From Staphylococcus marylandisciuri (GTDB lineage: Bacteria; Bacillota; Bacilli; Staphylococcales; Staphylococcaceae): a DNA stretch of 64,000 bases. Below are positions 1-9,821 of this stretch, piece by piece. The DNA lies in the NCBI RefSeq assembly GCF_025519785.1, contig NZ_JAOPKZ010000012.1, forward strand, positions 1 to 64,000, in the 5' to 3' direction. A program made the position numbers and the translations under genes. Under the pieces are notes generated by a model, which worked only from the letters and a program-made list of their open reading frames with translations, was not told the DNA's origin and ran no database searches. The stretch's first letter is position 1. Every line of letters starts with the position of its first letter.

Positions 1-124
<124 letters not shown>

Positions 125-240
125 AAAAGCGTTTGATTAGCTCGTAAATTGATTGTGTTATTACTAACACGTTGTGTTTGTTGGAATTAACGTTGACATA
201 TTGTCATTTAGTTTTCAATGTTCATTGATACTATTTGAAA

Positions 241-314
241 TGGAGCGGGTGATGGGAATCGAACCCACAACATCAGCTTGGAAGGCTGAGGTTTTGCCAT
301 TAAACTACACCCGC
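241..314 (-). tRNA. tRNA-Gly (anticodon TCC)
   Basis: The minus strand folds as a cloverleaf with acceptor arm GCGGGTG/CACCCGC, T arm GGGTTCGATTCCC and an anticodon stem-loop CAGCCTTCCAAGCTG giving anticodon TCC. The 3' CCA is encoded. It lies between tRNA-Leu and 16S and is probably processed from the rrn transcript. Confidence 0.95.
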
Positions 315-332
315 ACATAAAATAAAATTTGA

Positions 333-415
<83 letters not shown>

Positions 416-469
416 TTAGCAAAACGGCTCTTAATAATGAGTACCTTTCTTTTCAAAAGGGCACTTTCC

Positions 470-600
470 ATTTTATTATGTGGTTAACAGTTTGTCAATA
501 TGAATTTATTAAGAACTTAACATTCTTTAAGGACTCTTAAAAAAGCTTAATTCATTTTTACAACGATTATTATAATAGCTTATATAACGTAGTACGTCAA
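470..600 (-). promoter_or_regulatory. probable tandem rrn promoters
   Basis: Two sigma-A-like promoters point toward tRNA-Leu on the minus strand. The distal one is TTGACG (595-600), 17-nt spacer, TATTAT (572-577). The proximal one is TTGACA (493-498), 17-nt spacer, TAAAAT (470-475). Tandem promoters are usual for Firmicute rRNA operons. This is motif evidence only. Confidence 0.55.
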
Positions 601-953
601 CACTAAATTTTAATTTACCACATAAAGATTAGCTATTCTAAAAACAACTCATTTATAAATCAATATTGAACAATAACAGTGATGAGTCAAATGGCAATCT
701 ACACTAAACATTCCTCTTCCTCAGATTGTACCGTCTTTCTAGTTTTTTACTCACATTTGAGGTTAGCCACCGTGTTATTCTTGTTGTACTAGTAGAAAGA
801 TTTCACATCGCTAACCATCTTACTAAAGCCCTGTCTCCATCACTTCATTTCCAATTACATTGTATATACGGCATAAACTCGAGGTTGAGACATAAATCCC
901 AGAAAAAATAGCACTCAGATGATTTAATTCATTTCATCTGAGTGTTTCTTCTT
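601..953. other. non-coding stretch upstream of rrn, with a terminator-like hairpin
   Basis: No gene is recognised here. A short open frame on the plus strand (726-911) resembles nothing I know and lacks a ribosome binding site. At 912-944 a strong hairpin (ACTCAGATG / CATCTGAGT) is followed by TTTCTT and could end a plus-strand transcript. Bases 880-902 (GAGGTTGAGACATAAATCCC) match the start of the repeat sequences found elsewhere in the window. Confidence 0.4.
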
Positions 954-1111
954 GGGAGCGGGACAGAAATCTAATTTGAATAAAATGATTTCGTTGTCCC
1001 GCCCCGGCAAGGATGGCTAGAATTGAAAAAAGCTTGATACAAGCGCGTTTTCAAATCAGCCATCTACTGCCGATATGTTAAAGAGGCTGGGATATATATC
1101 CCAGCCTCTTT
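954..1111 (+). repeat. composite intergenic repeat (modules A-B-C)
   Basis: Module A is a hairpin starting GGGAGCGGGACAGAAATC. Module B is a long hairpin from GGATGGCTAGAATTG to CAGCCATC with inner hairpin GCTTGATACAAGC. Module C is the hairpin GAGGCTGGGAT/ATCCCAGCCTC. This copy has the GGCT/AGCC version of the B stem. It is followed by CTTTCTCTCTAGTCAAAGACC and a STAR element. Confidence 0.9.
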
Positions 1112-1135
1112 CTCTCTAGTCAAAGACCATTATGT

Positions 1136-1225
1136 ACCAGTTTCTCTGTGTTGGGGCCCCCACCCCAACTCGCAGTGCTGGTGGAAACTGATATACCAGT
1201 TTCTCTGTGTTGGGGCCCCTGCTCA
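1136..1225 (+). repeat. STAR element, two core motifs
   Basis: Two copies of the STAR core GTTGGGGCCCC occur (near 1150 and 1210), separated by CACCCCAACT and CAGTTTCTCTGTG spacer sequence. STAR elements are short staphylococcal intergenic repeats with this core. This one lies downstream of sprT and right after a composite repeat. Confidence 0.85.
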
Positions 1226-1272
1226 CATCCTCAACTTTATTCCCGACCTCGAACTGCATACATCACTTCATT

Positions 1273-1728
1273 TCACTTATATTTCTTTAATAGTAAAAGG
1301 TTTCCTCTACAGTGTCCACAAACACGTTGACGCAAATTTACTTTGCGTATGCGACGATAAAGGTGCCCACAATTCTTACATCTATAAATATAGTTCACAC
1401 GTTCTTCGTAACTTTGAATTGGCGTGCAATATCTAGGTGCGCCAACACGTGAACTTAACTCTTTAAATGCTTTATCTCTATGTTGATAACCTTTCCCCTT
1501 TAAATGTAGATGATAGTGACATAATTCATGCTTGATTATATCCTTTAATGCTTGCTCGCCGTAATGCTCATATTGCTTAGGGTTAATTTCTATGTGATGA
1601 GACTTAAGCATGTACCTTCCACCGGTAGTTCTTAACCTATTATTGAAGTAAGCTTGATGTGAAAATTTACTATCGAAATATTCTTCTGATATCCTTTCAG
1701 TAAGTAGTTGAAGGTCTTGATCATTCAT
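1273..1728 (-). CDS. sprT: SprT-like zinc metalloprotein
   Basis: 151 residues, the usual length of staphylococcal SprT-like proteins. A zincin HExxH motif is seen at residues 67-71 (HELCH), and a C-terminal zinc ribbon is formed by Cys116, Cys119, Cys136 and Cys139. The family resembles the protease domain of Spartan, but the bacterial members have no proven substrate, so the function is inferred. The start ATG overlaps the end of tex by 8 nt, so the two are translationally coupled in one operon. Confidence 0.9.
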   Translation of the reverse strand: MNDQDLQLLTERISEEYFDSKFSHQAYFNNRLRTTGGRYMLKSHHIEINPKQYEHYGEQALKDIIKHELCHYHLHLKGKGYQHRDKAFKELSSRVGAPRYCTPIQSYEERVNYIYRCKNCGHLYRRIRKVNLRQRVCGHCRGNLLLLKKYK

Positions 1729-3871
1729 TGGGATCTACCATAGTCAAGGCTACTCTGCCTTTCTGTTTATCGATATGATCTATCCAAACGTCTACTATAT
1801 CGCCAACACTTACGATATCCATTGAGTTTTTCACGAAATTTTTAGATAGTTTAGAAATATGCACGAGACCATCTTGTTTAACTCCTATATCTACAAACGC
1901 GCCGAAGTCTACTACGTTTCTAACAGTGCCATTGAGCTTCATTCCTTCTTTTAAATCTTCAATGGATAAAATGTCTGATTTTAATATTGGAGCATCGTAG
2001 TCGTCGCGTAAATCACGGTTAGGTGCTTTCAGAGAATTAACGATATCCTCTAAAGTAGGTACACCGATATTTAAATGCTGTGCTGTTTCATCGAGGTTGA
2101 TTTGTGAAAGCTTACTTTTAAGCTTTTCAGTACCGATGGAATCACTTTCTAAACCTAACGAATCCAGTAACTCATAAGTCGCTTTATAACTTTCTGGATG
2201 TATAGACGTATTATCTAATGGTTCTTCTCCATTTACTATACGCATAAAACCTATACATTGTTCGAATGTTTTATTACCTAAACGTTTAACTTTAGCTATT
2301 TGCGCATGGTGGGTAAATACCCCTTCTTCTTCTCTATACGCAATTATATTTTTAGCAATGGATGGTGACAGTCCTGAGATATATTGCAATAAGGACGTTG
2401 AAGCCGTATTGACGTCTACACCTACTTGGTTCACTGCTGTTTCTACTACAAAAGTAAGAGCCTGTTCAAGTGCTTTCTGGTTTACATCGTGTTGGTACTG
2501 ACCGACGCCAATTGATTTAGGATCTATCTTCACCAGCTCACTTAGAGGATCTTGCACGCGTCTGCCGATAGAGACAGCACTACGTTCTTCAACTTGAAAC
2601 TCCGGAAACTCATCTCTCGCTATGTCTGAAGCTGAATAGACTGAGGCCCCTGCTTCATTTACTATGATAAATTGGACATTTAATTTATGAGTTTGGATGA
2701 CATGTGCGATGAATTGTTCAGTTTCTCTGCTAGCAGTACCATTCCCAATAGCTATCAAATCAACGTTATAATTAGTAATGAAATCTAACAAGATGTCTTC
2801 CGCTTCTTGAGATTTATTAACCGGTGGATGTGGATAAATTACGCCTTTAGCTACGAATGTGCCATAAGGATTGATGACGGCGAGCTTACAACCTGTACGG
2901 AAAGCTGGATCAACCCCCAAGATTTGCTTCCCTTTCATTGGCGGTTGTAATAGTAAATGGCGCAAATTTTCACCAAATACTTCAATTGCGTGACTTTCAG
3001 CTTTGTTGGTTAAATCGTTACGAATTTCACGCTCGATCGATGGCATAATCAAGCGCTTTAGACTATCTTGTATGGCAGAAAGAATATAAGTATCTGCATC
3101 AGAAGCCGTCGTAATTTCATTTTTTCGAATATAATTTTCTATTCCTTGCATATCGACTTCAATTTTTATTTTTAATACTTTTTCCTTTTCTCCTCGATTC
3201 ATCGCTAATACACGATGATTAGCGACTTTTTTAATAGGCTCACTATAGTCATAATACATTTCATAAGTCTGAGCTTCGTCAGTAGCATTCTTCTTCACCT
3301 GTGAAGAGATAACACCATGGTTATATGTATCTTTTAATATTTTAGTTCTATATTTGGGATTGTCAGAAATACTTTCAGCAATGATATCCATGGCACCTTG
3401 TAAAGCGTTATCAACTGTTTCTACTTCTTCAGTTAGAAATTGTTTAGCTTTAGACTCAACTGCTATATCGAGATTCGATTGTTGTAACCATTGAGCTAAT
3501 GGTTCTAATCCTTTGCGTTTCGCTTCTGTAGCTCGCGTTTTTTTCTTTTGTTTATAAGGGCGATATAGATCTTCTACACGTTGAAGTTTAGTTTGTTGAA
3601 GAATATCCTTCTTTAATTCTGCCGTTAGCATACCTTGTTGTTCAATGTTACTTATAACCTCATCTTTGCGTTTCTGTAAGTTAACGACGTATTGATACTC
3701 ATCATTGATCTTTTTAATCTCTACTTCATCTAACCCTCCAGTTTGCTCTTTTCTGTAACGAGCGATAAAGGGTACCGTATTATTGTCTTCTAGCAAATTA
3801 AGAACAGAGGTAATTTGCTTAGAAGTAAACTGATATTTCTTTGCTATAACTTTAATCAATTCGTTATCCAT
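1721..3871 (-). CDS. tex: Tex-family S1 RNA-binding protein
   Basis: 716 residues with the Tex architecture: N-terminal helical domain (ARYRKEQTGGLDE near the start), a central YqgF/RNase H-like domain (around ILGVDPAFRTGCK), a helix-hairpin-helix region (SGLSPSIAKNIIAYREE) and a C-terminal S1 domain (GTVRNVVDFGAFVDIGV). Tex proteins bind nucleic acid and RNA polymerase and affect transcription. An ATG at 3883 sits inside the Shine-Dalgarno sequence GGAGGAAAG, so I take the next in-frame ATG at 3871. The gene overlaps sprT by 8 nt. Confidence 0.93.
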   Translation of the reverse strand: MDNELIKVIAKKYQFTSKQITSVLNLLEDNNTVPFIARYRKEQTGGLDEVEIKKINDEYQYVVNLQKRKDEVISNIEQQGMLTAELKKDILQQTKLQRVEDLYRPYKQKKKTRATEAKRKGLEPLAQWLQQSNLDIAVESKAKQFLTEEVETVDNALQGAMDIIAESISDNPKYRTKILKDTYNHGVISSQVKKNATDEAQTYEMYYDYSEPIKKVANHRVLAMNRGEKEKVLKIKIEVDMQGIENYIRKNEITTASDADTYILSAIQDSLKRLIMPSIEREIRNDLTNKAESHAIEVFGENLRHLLLQPPMKGKQILGVDPAFRTGCKLAVINPYGTFVAKGVIYPHPPVNKSQEAEDILLDFITNYNVDLIAIGNGTASRETEQFIAHVIQTHKLNVQFIIVNEAGASVYSASDIARDEFPEFQVEERSAVSIGRRVQDPLSELVKIDPKSIGVGQYQHDVNQKALEQALTFVVETAVNQVGVDVNTASTSLLQYISGLSPSIAKNIIAYREEEGVFTHHAQIAKVKRLGNKTFEQCIGFMRIVNGEEPLDNTSIHPESYKATYELLDSLGLESDSIGTEKLKSKLSQINLDETAQHLNIGVPTLEDIVNSLKAPNRDLRDDYDAPILKSDILSIEDLKEGMKLNGTVRNVVDFGAFVDIGVKQDGLVHISKLSKNFVKNSMDIVSVGDIVDVWIDHIDKQKGRVALTMVDPNE

Positions 3872-3893
3872 ACTTTCCTCCACTTAAAACTTT

Positions 3894-3978
3894 GAGTATG
3901 AGATATAAAGTTTCTGTGCTCTGAGAAACCGATGAACGGCCTCACAACAGCAGGATTTTCGACAGACACTTTCATGAT
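3894..3978 (+). repeat. intergenic repeat family F, copy 1
   Basis: An 85-bp segment beginning GAGTATGAGATATAAAGTTT and ending at TTTCATGATTC recurs in inverted orientation at 27521-27605 and 60560-60645. Shared pieces include TATAAAGTTTCTGTGCTCTG, the ACGGCGT-like centre and GACAG. It abuts the composite repeat at 3980. Spurious short open frames run through it. Confidence 0.75.
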
Positions 3979-3979
3979 T

Positions 3980-4144
3980 CGGGAGCGGGACAGAAATCTA
4001 ATTTGAATAATAAAGATTTCGTAGTCCCGCCCCGGCAAGGATGACTAGAATTGAAAAAGCTTGATACAAGCGCATTTTCAAATCAGTCATCTACTGCCAA
4101 GATGCTGAAAGAGGCTGAGACGTTACATTATGTCCCAGCCTCTT
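3980..4144 (+). repeat. composite intergenic repeat (A-B-C) ending at the sigB stop codon
   Basis: Full A-B-C copy with the GACT/AGTC version of the B stem. Module C (GAGGCTGAGAC ... GTCCCAGCCTC) ends one or two bases from the sigB stop codon, so its hairpin probably acts as the sigB operon terminator. Confidence 0.9.
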
Positions 4145-4913
4145 ATTTATTAGCCGCTTCCTGTAATTTTTTAATTGCTGTACGCTGAAGACGTGAGACG
4201 TGCATTTGACTCAAACCTATCCGTTCACCTGTTTCTTTCTGACTAAGCCCTTCTATAAAGGTGCATTGAATAATTTCCCGTTCTCTATCAGATAATATGG
4301 GTAATATCTTTTCTAAAATCATTCGCTTTTCTGTTAAATCATAATTATCATCTTGATTGCCCATGATATCGAGTAAAGTGACAGTAGAACCATCTTTATC
4401 TGCTTCAATTGAATGATCAACGCTCAACGCATTGTAGCTTTGTCCCATCTCCATAGCTTCAAGCACTTCTTCATCCGTGACTTCCAACCTTTGCGCTATT
4501 TCAGAGATAGAAGGAGAACGTTCGAGTTCATTGGTAAGTTCATCACTTACTTTTTTAATACGCGGACCAATTTCTTTAATTCGACGTGGTACATGAACGC
4601 TCCAAGTCTTATCGCGCAAATAGCGCTTGATCTCTCCTATTACAGTAGGGACTAAGAAAGCTTCAAACTTTCGATCAAATGATAAGTCAAAGCGATTAAT
4701 TGCACCAATTAATCCCACCATCCCTACTTGAACTAAATCTTCGTGATGAGATTGCCCCTTAGAGTACTTATAAGCAAGTGATTCTATTAATTTTTGATAA
4801 TGTTGAACAAGCTTATCTTGAGCTTCTTTATTTTCACCATTTTGATGTTCTTTAATCCATTGGTTGATTTGTTCAGGTGATATTTCGTTAACTGATTTCG
4901 ACTCTTTCGTCAT
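4143..4913 (-). CDS. sigB: alternative sigma factor sigma B
   Basis: 256 residues, near-identical in the regions I can recall to S. aureus SigB. Region 2 carries [20 protein letters not shown] and the -10-binding helix ([20 protein letters not shown]). The region 4 helix-turn-helix is [20 protein letters not shown] near the C-terminus. It directs RNA polymerase to GTTTAA-N12-15-GGGTAT promoters of the general stress regulon. It is the last gene of the operon and overlaps rsbW by 26 nt, which suggests tight coupling to its anti-sigma factor. Confidence 0.98.
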   Translation of the reverse strand: MTKESKSVNEISPEQINQWIKEHQNGENKEAQDKLVQHYQKLIESLAYKYSKGQSHHEDLVQVGMVGLIGAINRFDLSFDRKFEAFLVPTVIGEIKRYLRDKTWSVHVPRRIKEIGPRIKKVSDELTNELERSPSISEIAQRLEVTDEEVLEAMEMGQSYNALSVDHSIEADKDGSTVTLLDIMGNQDDNYDLTEKRMILEKILPILSDREREIIQCTFIEGLSQKETGERIGLSQMHVSRLQRTAIKKLQEAANK

Positions 4914-5367
4914 TATTTCGCACCTGCTCTTTATTAAAATACTTAGTCATACTTATCGTTACGCCCGATTGTTTATCCACTGAAACCTCATCCATTAAGG
5001 ATTCTATTAAGAATAAGCCTAACCCACCTTCACGTAAATAGTCAATATTCTCGTTTTCTTGGTAAGGTCCTAATTGCGCTTTCGCTTCTTCATAATTAAA
5101 GCTTTCGCCTTGGTCAGAAATAACGATTTTTATCTTGTCGTCGAATATCTCATATCCAATGTTAATCATACCTTTTTCAGCATCATTTTGATAAGCGTGT
5201 TTCACAGCATTGGTTACAGCTTCGCTTACTGCAATCTTTGCATCTTCAATGTCATCGTACGTTGCACCCGCTCTCGTAAATACACCGGATAGCGTTAGAC
5301 GGATTAAACTGACATATTCAGCAGAAGCTGGTAAACACATTTCAATGTAATCTTGTTTAGATTGCAT
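4888..5367 (-). CDS. rsbW: anti-sigma B factor, serine kinase
   Basis: 159 residues, the S. aureus length, when started at ATG 5367 ([10 protein letters not shown]) behind GGAGGTTGAG. An upstream ATG at 5391 lies inside rsbV. It is a GHKL-type kinase: N box [14 protein letters not shown], then [11 protein letters not shown] and [16 protein letters not shown] around the ATP lid. It binds sigma B and phosphorylates RsbV. The start is separated from the rsbV stop by one base. Confidence 0.97.
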   Translation of the reverse strand: MQSKQDYIEMCLPASAEYVSLIRLTLSGVFTRAGATYDDIEDAKIAVSEAVTNAVKHAYQNDAEKGMINIGYEIFDDKIKIVISDQGESFNYEEAKAQLGPYQENENIDYLREGGLGLFLIESLMDEVSVDKQSGVTISMTKYFNKEQVRNNDERVEIS

Positions 5368-5368
5368 G

Positions 5369-5695
5369 TTACTCAACCTCCGTTCCTTCATTCACATGCA
5401 TTAAATCCTTCAAGCCTGTAATATCAAATAAACGACTAATTCTATCAGATACGCCTAATATATATAGTTGTTTATCGTGTTGATTTAATGCTTTCAACGT
5501 TCCAACAAATAATCCTAAGCCAGTAGAATCCATATAACTAACATTCTCTAGATTTACATGTATATCTTTCGTACCTTCTTGACGCATAGGTACTAGTACT
5601 TCTTCTAATTCAGGTACGGTATAAACGTCAAGTTCACCGCCAACTTTAACTTCATAATAGTCGTCATGAGTCACGGTTTCAATATTGAGATTCAT
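5369..5695 (-). CDS. rsbV: anti-anti-sigma factor (STAS domain)
   Basis: 108-residue STAS protein. The RsbW phosphorylation site is Ser57 in [10 protein letters not shown]. The unphosphorylated form binds RsbW and frees sigma B; RsbU restores that form. A sigma-B-type promoter lies directly upstream, giving an autoregulated rsbV-rsbW-sigB transcript. The stop is one base before the rsbW start. Confidence 0.97.
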   Translation of the reverse strand: MNLNIETVTHDDYYEVKVGGELDVYTVPELEEVLVPMRQEGTKDIHVNLENVSYMDSTGLGLFVGTLKALNQHDKQLYILGVSDRISRLFDITGLKDLMHVNEGTEVE

Positions 5696-5731
5696 TCTAC
5701 TACACTCCTAATTATAGTTTACTATTCTAAT

Positions 5732-5756
5732 ATACCCGAAAGTATTCATTTGTAAC
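5732..5756 (-). promoter_or_regulatory. sigma-B-dependent promoter of rsbV-rsbW-sigB
   Basis: Minus strand: GTTACA (5751-5756), a 13-nt spacer, then GGGTAT (5732-5737), 36 bases upstream of the rsbV start codon. It matches the sigma B consensus GTTTAA-N12-15-GGGTAT, with an exact -10. An autoregulated promoter at this position is known in S. aureus. Confidence 0.8.
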
Positions 5757-5773
5757 CTTTATTGCAAGGTACT

Positions 5774-6775
5774 TTAATTTACTCGTTTAATGATGAGGAT
5801 GGTAAGGTCATCCCGTTTATAAGGGTTTTGAATTGTTAACAATTCCTCATAAAGCATTTGTACGATATCTTGGGGGTGCATGTGTTTGTATTGTTGAATA
5901 ACATTCAGTAAGAAACTTTTATTAATAAAATCCCCGTTGTTATCTCGAACTTCAGTGACCCCATCAGTGAAGATTATGATGAGATCTTCAAGATAGATAG
6001 GTATTTCTTGTTGATCATAACGAGTGTGTTGATCCACTCCTAATACAGTACCTCGTACCCCAATTTCTTCAAAAGTATTTTCTTCAGCTCGATAAATATA
6101 GCCTGGTTCGTGACCTGCCGAACTACAGTAGAGAAGGTGGTTCATTTCTTCATAAAGACCATAGAACATAGTCACAAACATGTTTTGATTAACGTTCTTT
6201 TCAACTACTCGATTGAGACGCTTCAGTCCATCACTAGGTAACTGAGAGTGACCATAAGAGTCCATCCCAAATTTAATCATACTCATGGCTAGGGCTGCAG
6301 GTATACCTTTACCTATAACGTCAGCCACTGCGAAACTCATCGTTCCATCTTTATGATCTATCAAGTTGAAATAATCTCCACTTACCTTTTGAGCTGCAAC
6401 GGATATAGCACCAATTTGTATACTATCAAATTGCGGTATATCAGTCTTAAGCATAGTTTGTTGGAGTCGAGCTGCCAAATCTATCTCTTTATCGTGGTGT
6501 TGAAGACGATTGACGAGCCTCTGGTAATCTCGATAACTATAGCCAAATCCTTTCACCACTTCTTGAAGTACTTCTAGTGTAGTCATGATCCTCGCTTCAG
6601 ATAAATTCATATGTTGTATGTAATCTTTATGAATATCAACTATATCTTCTGGCAGGACATCTTTTTTTATAACTTCATCCGTAAATTCAGCACACTCTTG
6701 TCTAAGCGACTCAGTGTAATCGAATGCAAGACTTTTATCAATGAGTGTCTTATATTGCTTTGTAAACTCTTCCAC
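5774..6775 (-). CDS. rsbU: PP2C-type phosphatase activating sigma B
   Basis: 333 residues from the GTG at 6775, which follows GAGGAGGAACACAGC; an in-frame ATG at 6799 lies upstream of that Shine-Dalgarno site. The N-terminal ~85 residues form the helical RsbU_N domain. The C-terminal PP2C/SpoIIE phosphatase domain has SGDYFN (about 132-137), ADVIGKGIPAALAMSMIK and IFTDGVTEVRDNNG. It dephosphorylates RsbV and so releases sigma B. The length equals that of functional S. aureus RsbU, and no deletion is seen. Confidence 0.96.
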   Translation of the reverse strand: MEEFTKQYKTLIDKSLAFDYTESLRQECAEFTDEVIKKDVLPEDIVDIHKDYIQHMNLSEARIMTTLEVLQEVVKGFGYSYRDYQRLVNRLQHHDKEIDLAARLQQTMLKTDIPQFDSIQIGAISVAAQKVSGDYFNLIDHKDGTMSFAVADVIGKGIPAALAMSMIKFGMDSYGHSQLPSDGLKRLNRVVEKNVNQNMFVTMFYGLYEEMNHLLYCSSAGHEPGYIYRAEENTFEEIGVRGTVLGVDQHTRYDQQEIPIYLEDLIIIFTDGVTEVRDNNGDFINKSFLLNVIQQYKHMHPQDIVQMLYEELLTIQNPYKRDDLTILIIKRVN

Positions 6776-7160
6776 GCTGTGTTCCTCCTCAGAAAGCAAA
6801 AGCCCGTGTAGCCTTTCTTGTGAAAAAGTGAATAAAATAGTCGTGGTCTTCCACGATATATAAACCCTCTATTGCTTTATAAAAGATCAAGAATAAGGAC
6901 AGTTGACACCGCTCTATGATGACGCTTAACAACGATATTAGGCTACTTAAACCTTTGTAATCTTACTTCACCATCAACTTAATCTTTAGTTTATTCACTT
7001 ATTTCAATCACGCAATAATAAAAGAATAATTTGCTTTTGGTCTTTCACATTTATACAGGATTCTCAATTGATTAATTTGAAATAGACTTTAAGTATAGCA
7101 ATACTTATTATGCTAAAAAAGTTATAACTAACTAGCTACTTAAACAAGTCTAAACACGTT
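6776..7160. other. non-coding region upstream of rsbU
   Basis: No gene is recognised. A perfect short hairpin, ATCGTGG/CCACGAT, lies at 6839-6860. The rest is AT-rich with no ribosome binding site or convincing open frame. It is probably the promoter and leader of rsbU, or the read-through region from mazEF. Confidence 0.4.
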
Positions 7161-7320
7161 GAGGCTGGGACATAATGTAATGTCTCAGCCTCTTTCAGCA
7201 TCTTGGCAGTAGATGACTGATTTGAAAATGCGCTTGTATCAAGCTTTTTTCAATTCTAGTCATCCTTGCCGGGGCGGGACAGAAATCTTTTTAGTCAAAT
7301 TAGATTTCTGTCCCGCTCCC
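7161..7320 (-). repeat. composite intergenic repeat (C-B-A, inverted)
   Basis: Full-length inverted copy running GAGGCTGGGACATAATG, then module B, then module A ending GTCCCGCTCCC. Here module A is a near-perfect palindrome on both arms, unlike most composite copies, which read GATTTCGTAGTCCCGCC on the inner arm. It lies about 130 nt downstream of mazF. Confidence 0.9.
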
Positions 7321-7453
7321 ATAATTACTTCACCAAATAATAATTCTGATGAAATTTATATTCATTTTAACACAAAAGAGAATTTGAAATAAAACTAAAT
7401 TTACTACTTTAATAAAGAATATCGAAATTTATTATTGTAGTTATGTATTCGTC

Positions 7454-7804
7454 TTAATTTGTCTCGTGTAGACCTAAGCTAATAGTCAATGCTTTATTGA
7501 CTTCATCCATCTTCTCTTGGGAAAGGTATGTAAGCTTTTCTTTAAGCCTTTTTTTATCCAACGTTCTAATTTGTTCCAGAAGAATAACGGAGTCTTTATC
7601 TAAGCGATATTTATTCTTCTCTATTTCAACATGGGTAGGTATCTTAGCTTTATTAATCCTACCCGTAATTGCAGCCACAATTACGGTAGGACTATATTTA
7701 TTACCAGTATCATTTTGTATGATTACAACGGGTCTTACTCCCCCTTGTTCAGACCCTTGAACTGGTGATAAATCAGCTAAGTAAACGTCGCCTCTTCTCA
7801 TCAT
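7454..7804 (-). CDS. mazF: MazF endoribonuclease toxin
   Basis: 116 residues beginning [20 protein letters not shown], with the MazF/PemK core ([20 protein letters not shown] and [15 protein letters not shown]). S. aureus MazF cuts RNA at UACAU; the same specificity is inferred here. The first ATG overlaps the mazE stop codon as ATGA; a second ATG follows directly and either could be used. As in S. aureus, mazEF lies upstream of rsbU. Confidence 0.96.
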   Translation of the reverse strand: MMRRGDVYLADLSPVQGSEQGGVRPVVIIQNDTGNKYSPTVIVAAITGRINKAKIPTHVEIEKNKYRLDKDSVILLEQIRTLDKKRLKEKLTYLSQEKMDEVNKALTISLGLHETN

Positions 7805-7971
7805 TCATTATTGAAGTTTGAACTGATGTAAGATTCATTACAATCACAAGCTTCACATTCGAAAGGGAAAGCTTCTGTTGCTAGGGAGAGATTTAAATCA
7901 GCCATTTGTGAATATCCTTCTTTAAGCAGTTGCTCTATGCTATGATTCCTACTTTGATTAAAACCAGACAT
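7801..7971 (-). CDS. mazE: MazE antitoxin
   Basis: 56 residues from ATG 7971 ([11 protein letters not shown]) behind GGTGGAGG; a longer frame to 8001 would place its start upstream of that site. The C-terminal part ([20 protein letters not shown]) matches staphylococcal MazE, whose acidic tail wraps MazF. The stop overlaps mazF, a usual toxin-antitoxin arrangement that keeps the ratio coupled. Confidence 0.94.
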   Translation of the reverse strand: MSGFNQSRNHSIEQLLKEGYSQMADLNLSLATEAFPFECEACDCNESYISSNFNNE

Positions 7972-8059
7972 GCATAAGACCTCCACCGTTAAATAATTCA
8001 AACCAATATATGTCTTTTATTTATGTTAATCATAACAAATTCACAAAACGGTGACTATA

Positions 8060-9208
8060 CTATTTCAATAATTCATTCGTTATTACCGTTCCATCTCCAT
8101 TATTATATAAACGCGGTAGACGACGACTTAAATTACATAAGACCTCATAATTAATAGTATGTTGTTGACGAGCCACAGCTTCAGCTGATTGATTAGAACT
8201 CATGTGGTTATCCATTAATATTACTTCATCCCCAACTTCGATATGGTCAGGTATTTCGATAATAGTTTGGTCCATACACACTCGCCCTATAATCGGACAA
8301 TTATGGTTTCCAATCGCTACCTTAAAGCCGCTCATCGAACGCAAGAAGCCATCCGCATAGCCTATAGGTAAGATAGCAATTTTCATTTTACGTTCAGCTT
8401 TAAACTCCCACCCGTAACTTACAGCTTCTCCTGGTTCTATGTACTTAGTTTCTACTACTTCAGATAACCATTTTACACTAGGTTGTAATCGCGCGCTGAC
8501 GTTATTAGCTATATACTCAGAAGGATAGTAGCCATACAGTGAAATTCCTATGCGGATCGCATTACAGAAAGGATAATCTGCTCTTAGACTACCAGCAGAA
8601 TTTTGAGAATGAATGTACTGAGGTTTTTCAGCAGTATTAACTACAGTCTCGAAATGAGTTTGTTGTTGCTCAATAGCATCGCCTGGTTCGTCCGCACATG
8701 CAAAGTGCGTGTAGACACCTTCGAAAATGAGGTGTGATGAGTCTTCAATGAGCTGTATAGTTTGTTGATATTCTTCTTGATCTTTAATTCCTAACCGATT
8801 CATACCACTATCAATTTTAATATGTAACCAAATATCTTTTTCATTGTTTGTATCTATGTGATTTAAAGCATGCATCAACCATTCTTTTGAGGGAACCGTC
8901 ATCGCTACTCTGTGTTGGATTGCTTTTTGGACATTTTCATGCGGGATAACCCCTAGCACAATTATTTTTGCACTTACACCGTGCATTCTTAATTCTACTG
9001 CTTCATCTAATGTTGCCACAGCAAAAAATTCGACGCCTTGCTCCATGAGATAACGGGCGACATGTACACTACCTAGACCGTAAGCGTTAGCTTTAACCAC
9101 CGGAATGATAGTTTTATTCGGGTGCAACTTTCCAAACACTTGATAGTTTTTCGCTATAGCAGGTAAATCCACACTAATTAAACTCGATCTGTAATAGCGT
9201 TCCGACAT
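8060..9208 (-). CDS. alr: alanine racemase
   Basis: 382 residues from ATG 9208 ([10 protein letters not shown]) behind AGGAGGAATTAAT; the ATG at 9241 is upstream of the Shine-Dalgarno site and rejected. A fold-III PLP enzyme making D-alanine for peptidoglycan and teichoic acids. The PLP lysine is Lys39 in [10 protein letters not shown]. The C-terminal beta domain carries the catalytic tyrosine region (EAVSYGWEF) and GRVCMDQT. It lies between acpS and mazE in one minus-strand series. Confidence 0.97.
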   Translation of the reverse strand: MSERYYRSSLISVDLPAIAKNYQVFGKLHPNKTIIPVVKANAYGLGSVHVARYLMEQGVEFFAVATLDEAVELRMHGVSAKIIVLGVIPHENVQKAIQHRVAMTVPSKEWLMHALNHIDTNNEKDIWLHIKIDSGMNRLGIKDQEEYQQTIQLIEDSSHLIFEGVYTHFACADEPGDAIEQQQTHFETVVNTAEKPQYIHSQNSAGSLRADYPFCNAIRIGISLYGYYPSEYIANNVSARLQPSVKWLSEVVETKYIEPGEAVSYGWEFKAERKMKIAILPIGYADGFLRSMSGFKVAIGNHNCPIIGRVCMDQTIIEIPDHIEVGDEVILMDNHMSSNQSAEAVARQQHTINYEVLCNLSRRLPRLYNNGDGTVITNELLK

Positions 9209-9378
9209 ATTAATTCCTCCTGTAGTAAATCTAAATTTCATTGACTAGATACTTTCGCTCATGTTTAAACGTTACTCCAGTTTGAAATCATTATGTTTTT
9301 ATTTTTTCGAGTATCTCTAAATTATCCACTATTTTGTATGCCTTTATTAATTATATAAGTACTTACACCCTCATTATA

Positions 9379-9729
9379 TTACTTTTCGATAATTACTTCA
9401 CTCATAGCGTAATGAGCAGTGTGCGTAATACTAACATGTATAGAATAATCATCGTGGTCAATACAAGGCTTACCCTTTTCATCGCTATAACAATTGATTT
9501 CGTTAAATGCTATTTCTTTACCAATTCCTGTACCTATCGCTTTACTAAACGCCTCTTTACAAGCAAATCTACCAGCAAGATATTCGATTTGTCGCAACGT
9601 AGTCTTAAAGCTATTAAACTTCTCTCGTTCTTCAGAGGATAGAATCCGATCCACAAATTTCGGTTGTCGTTTATATACATTTGCTATACGTTCAATCTCT
9701 ACTAAATCAATGCCTATCCCGATTATCAT
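9379..9729 (-). CDS. acpS: holo-[acyl-carrier-protein] synthase
   Basis: 116 residues. It transfers 4'-phosphopantetheine from CoA to the acyl carrier protein. The Mg/CoA-binding signature is complete: Asp8 in [11 protein letters not shown] and Glu59 in [18 protein letters not shown]. The start follows a CAGGAGGAATTT-like site. It precedes alr, as in many Firmicutes. This is the primary-metabolism phosphopantetheinyl transferase, distinct from the damaged Sfp-type one at 50191. Confidence 0.96.
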   Translation of the reverse strand: MIIGIGIDLVEIERIANVYKRQPKFVDRILSSEEREKFNSFKTTLRQIEYLAGRFACKEAFSKAIGTGIGKEIAFNEINCYSDEKGKPCIDHDDYSIHVSITHTAHYAMSEVIIEK

Positions 9730-9821
9730 AAATTCCTCCTGGGTCTTTCATTCACTAAATGGTTTACAATGTTCAAGTTATCCTTTAAGCAAAGTCAACA
9801 CTTTCACGTAAAACTGAATAT

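Noticed and set aside
726-911. 61-codon plus-strand frame upstream of the 912-944 hairpin
   Set aside because: No ribosome binding site, unlikely composition, and its end is repeat-derived sequence.
3856-4038. 60-codon minus-strand frame (MPGRDYEIF...) and similar frames at 19349-19534, 63030-63329, 49816-50157 and 52963-53238
   Set aside because: They are translations of the repeat families (GAGQKSNLNKK on one strand, MPGRDY on the other). They recur wherever the repeat occurs and lack ribosome binding sites.
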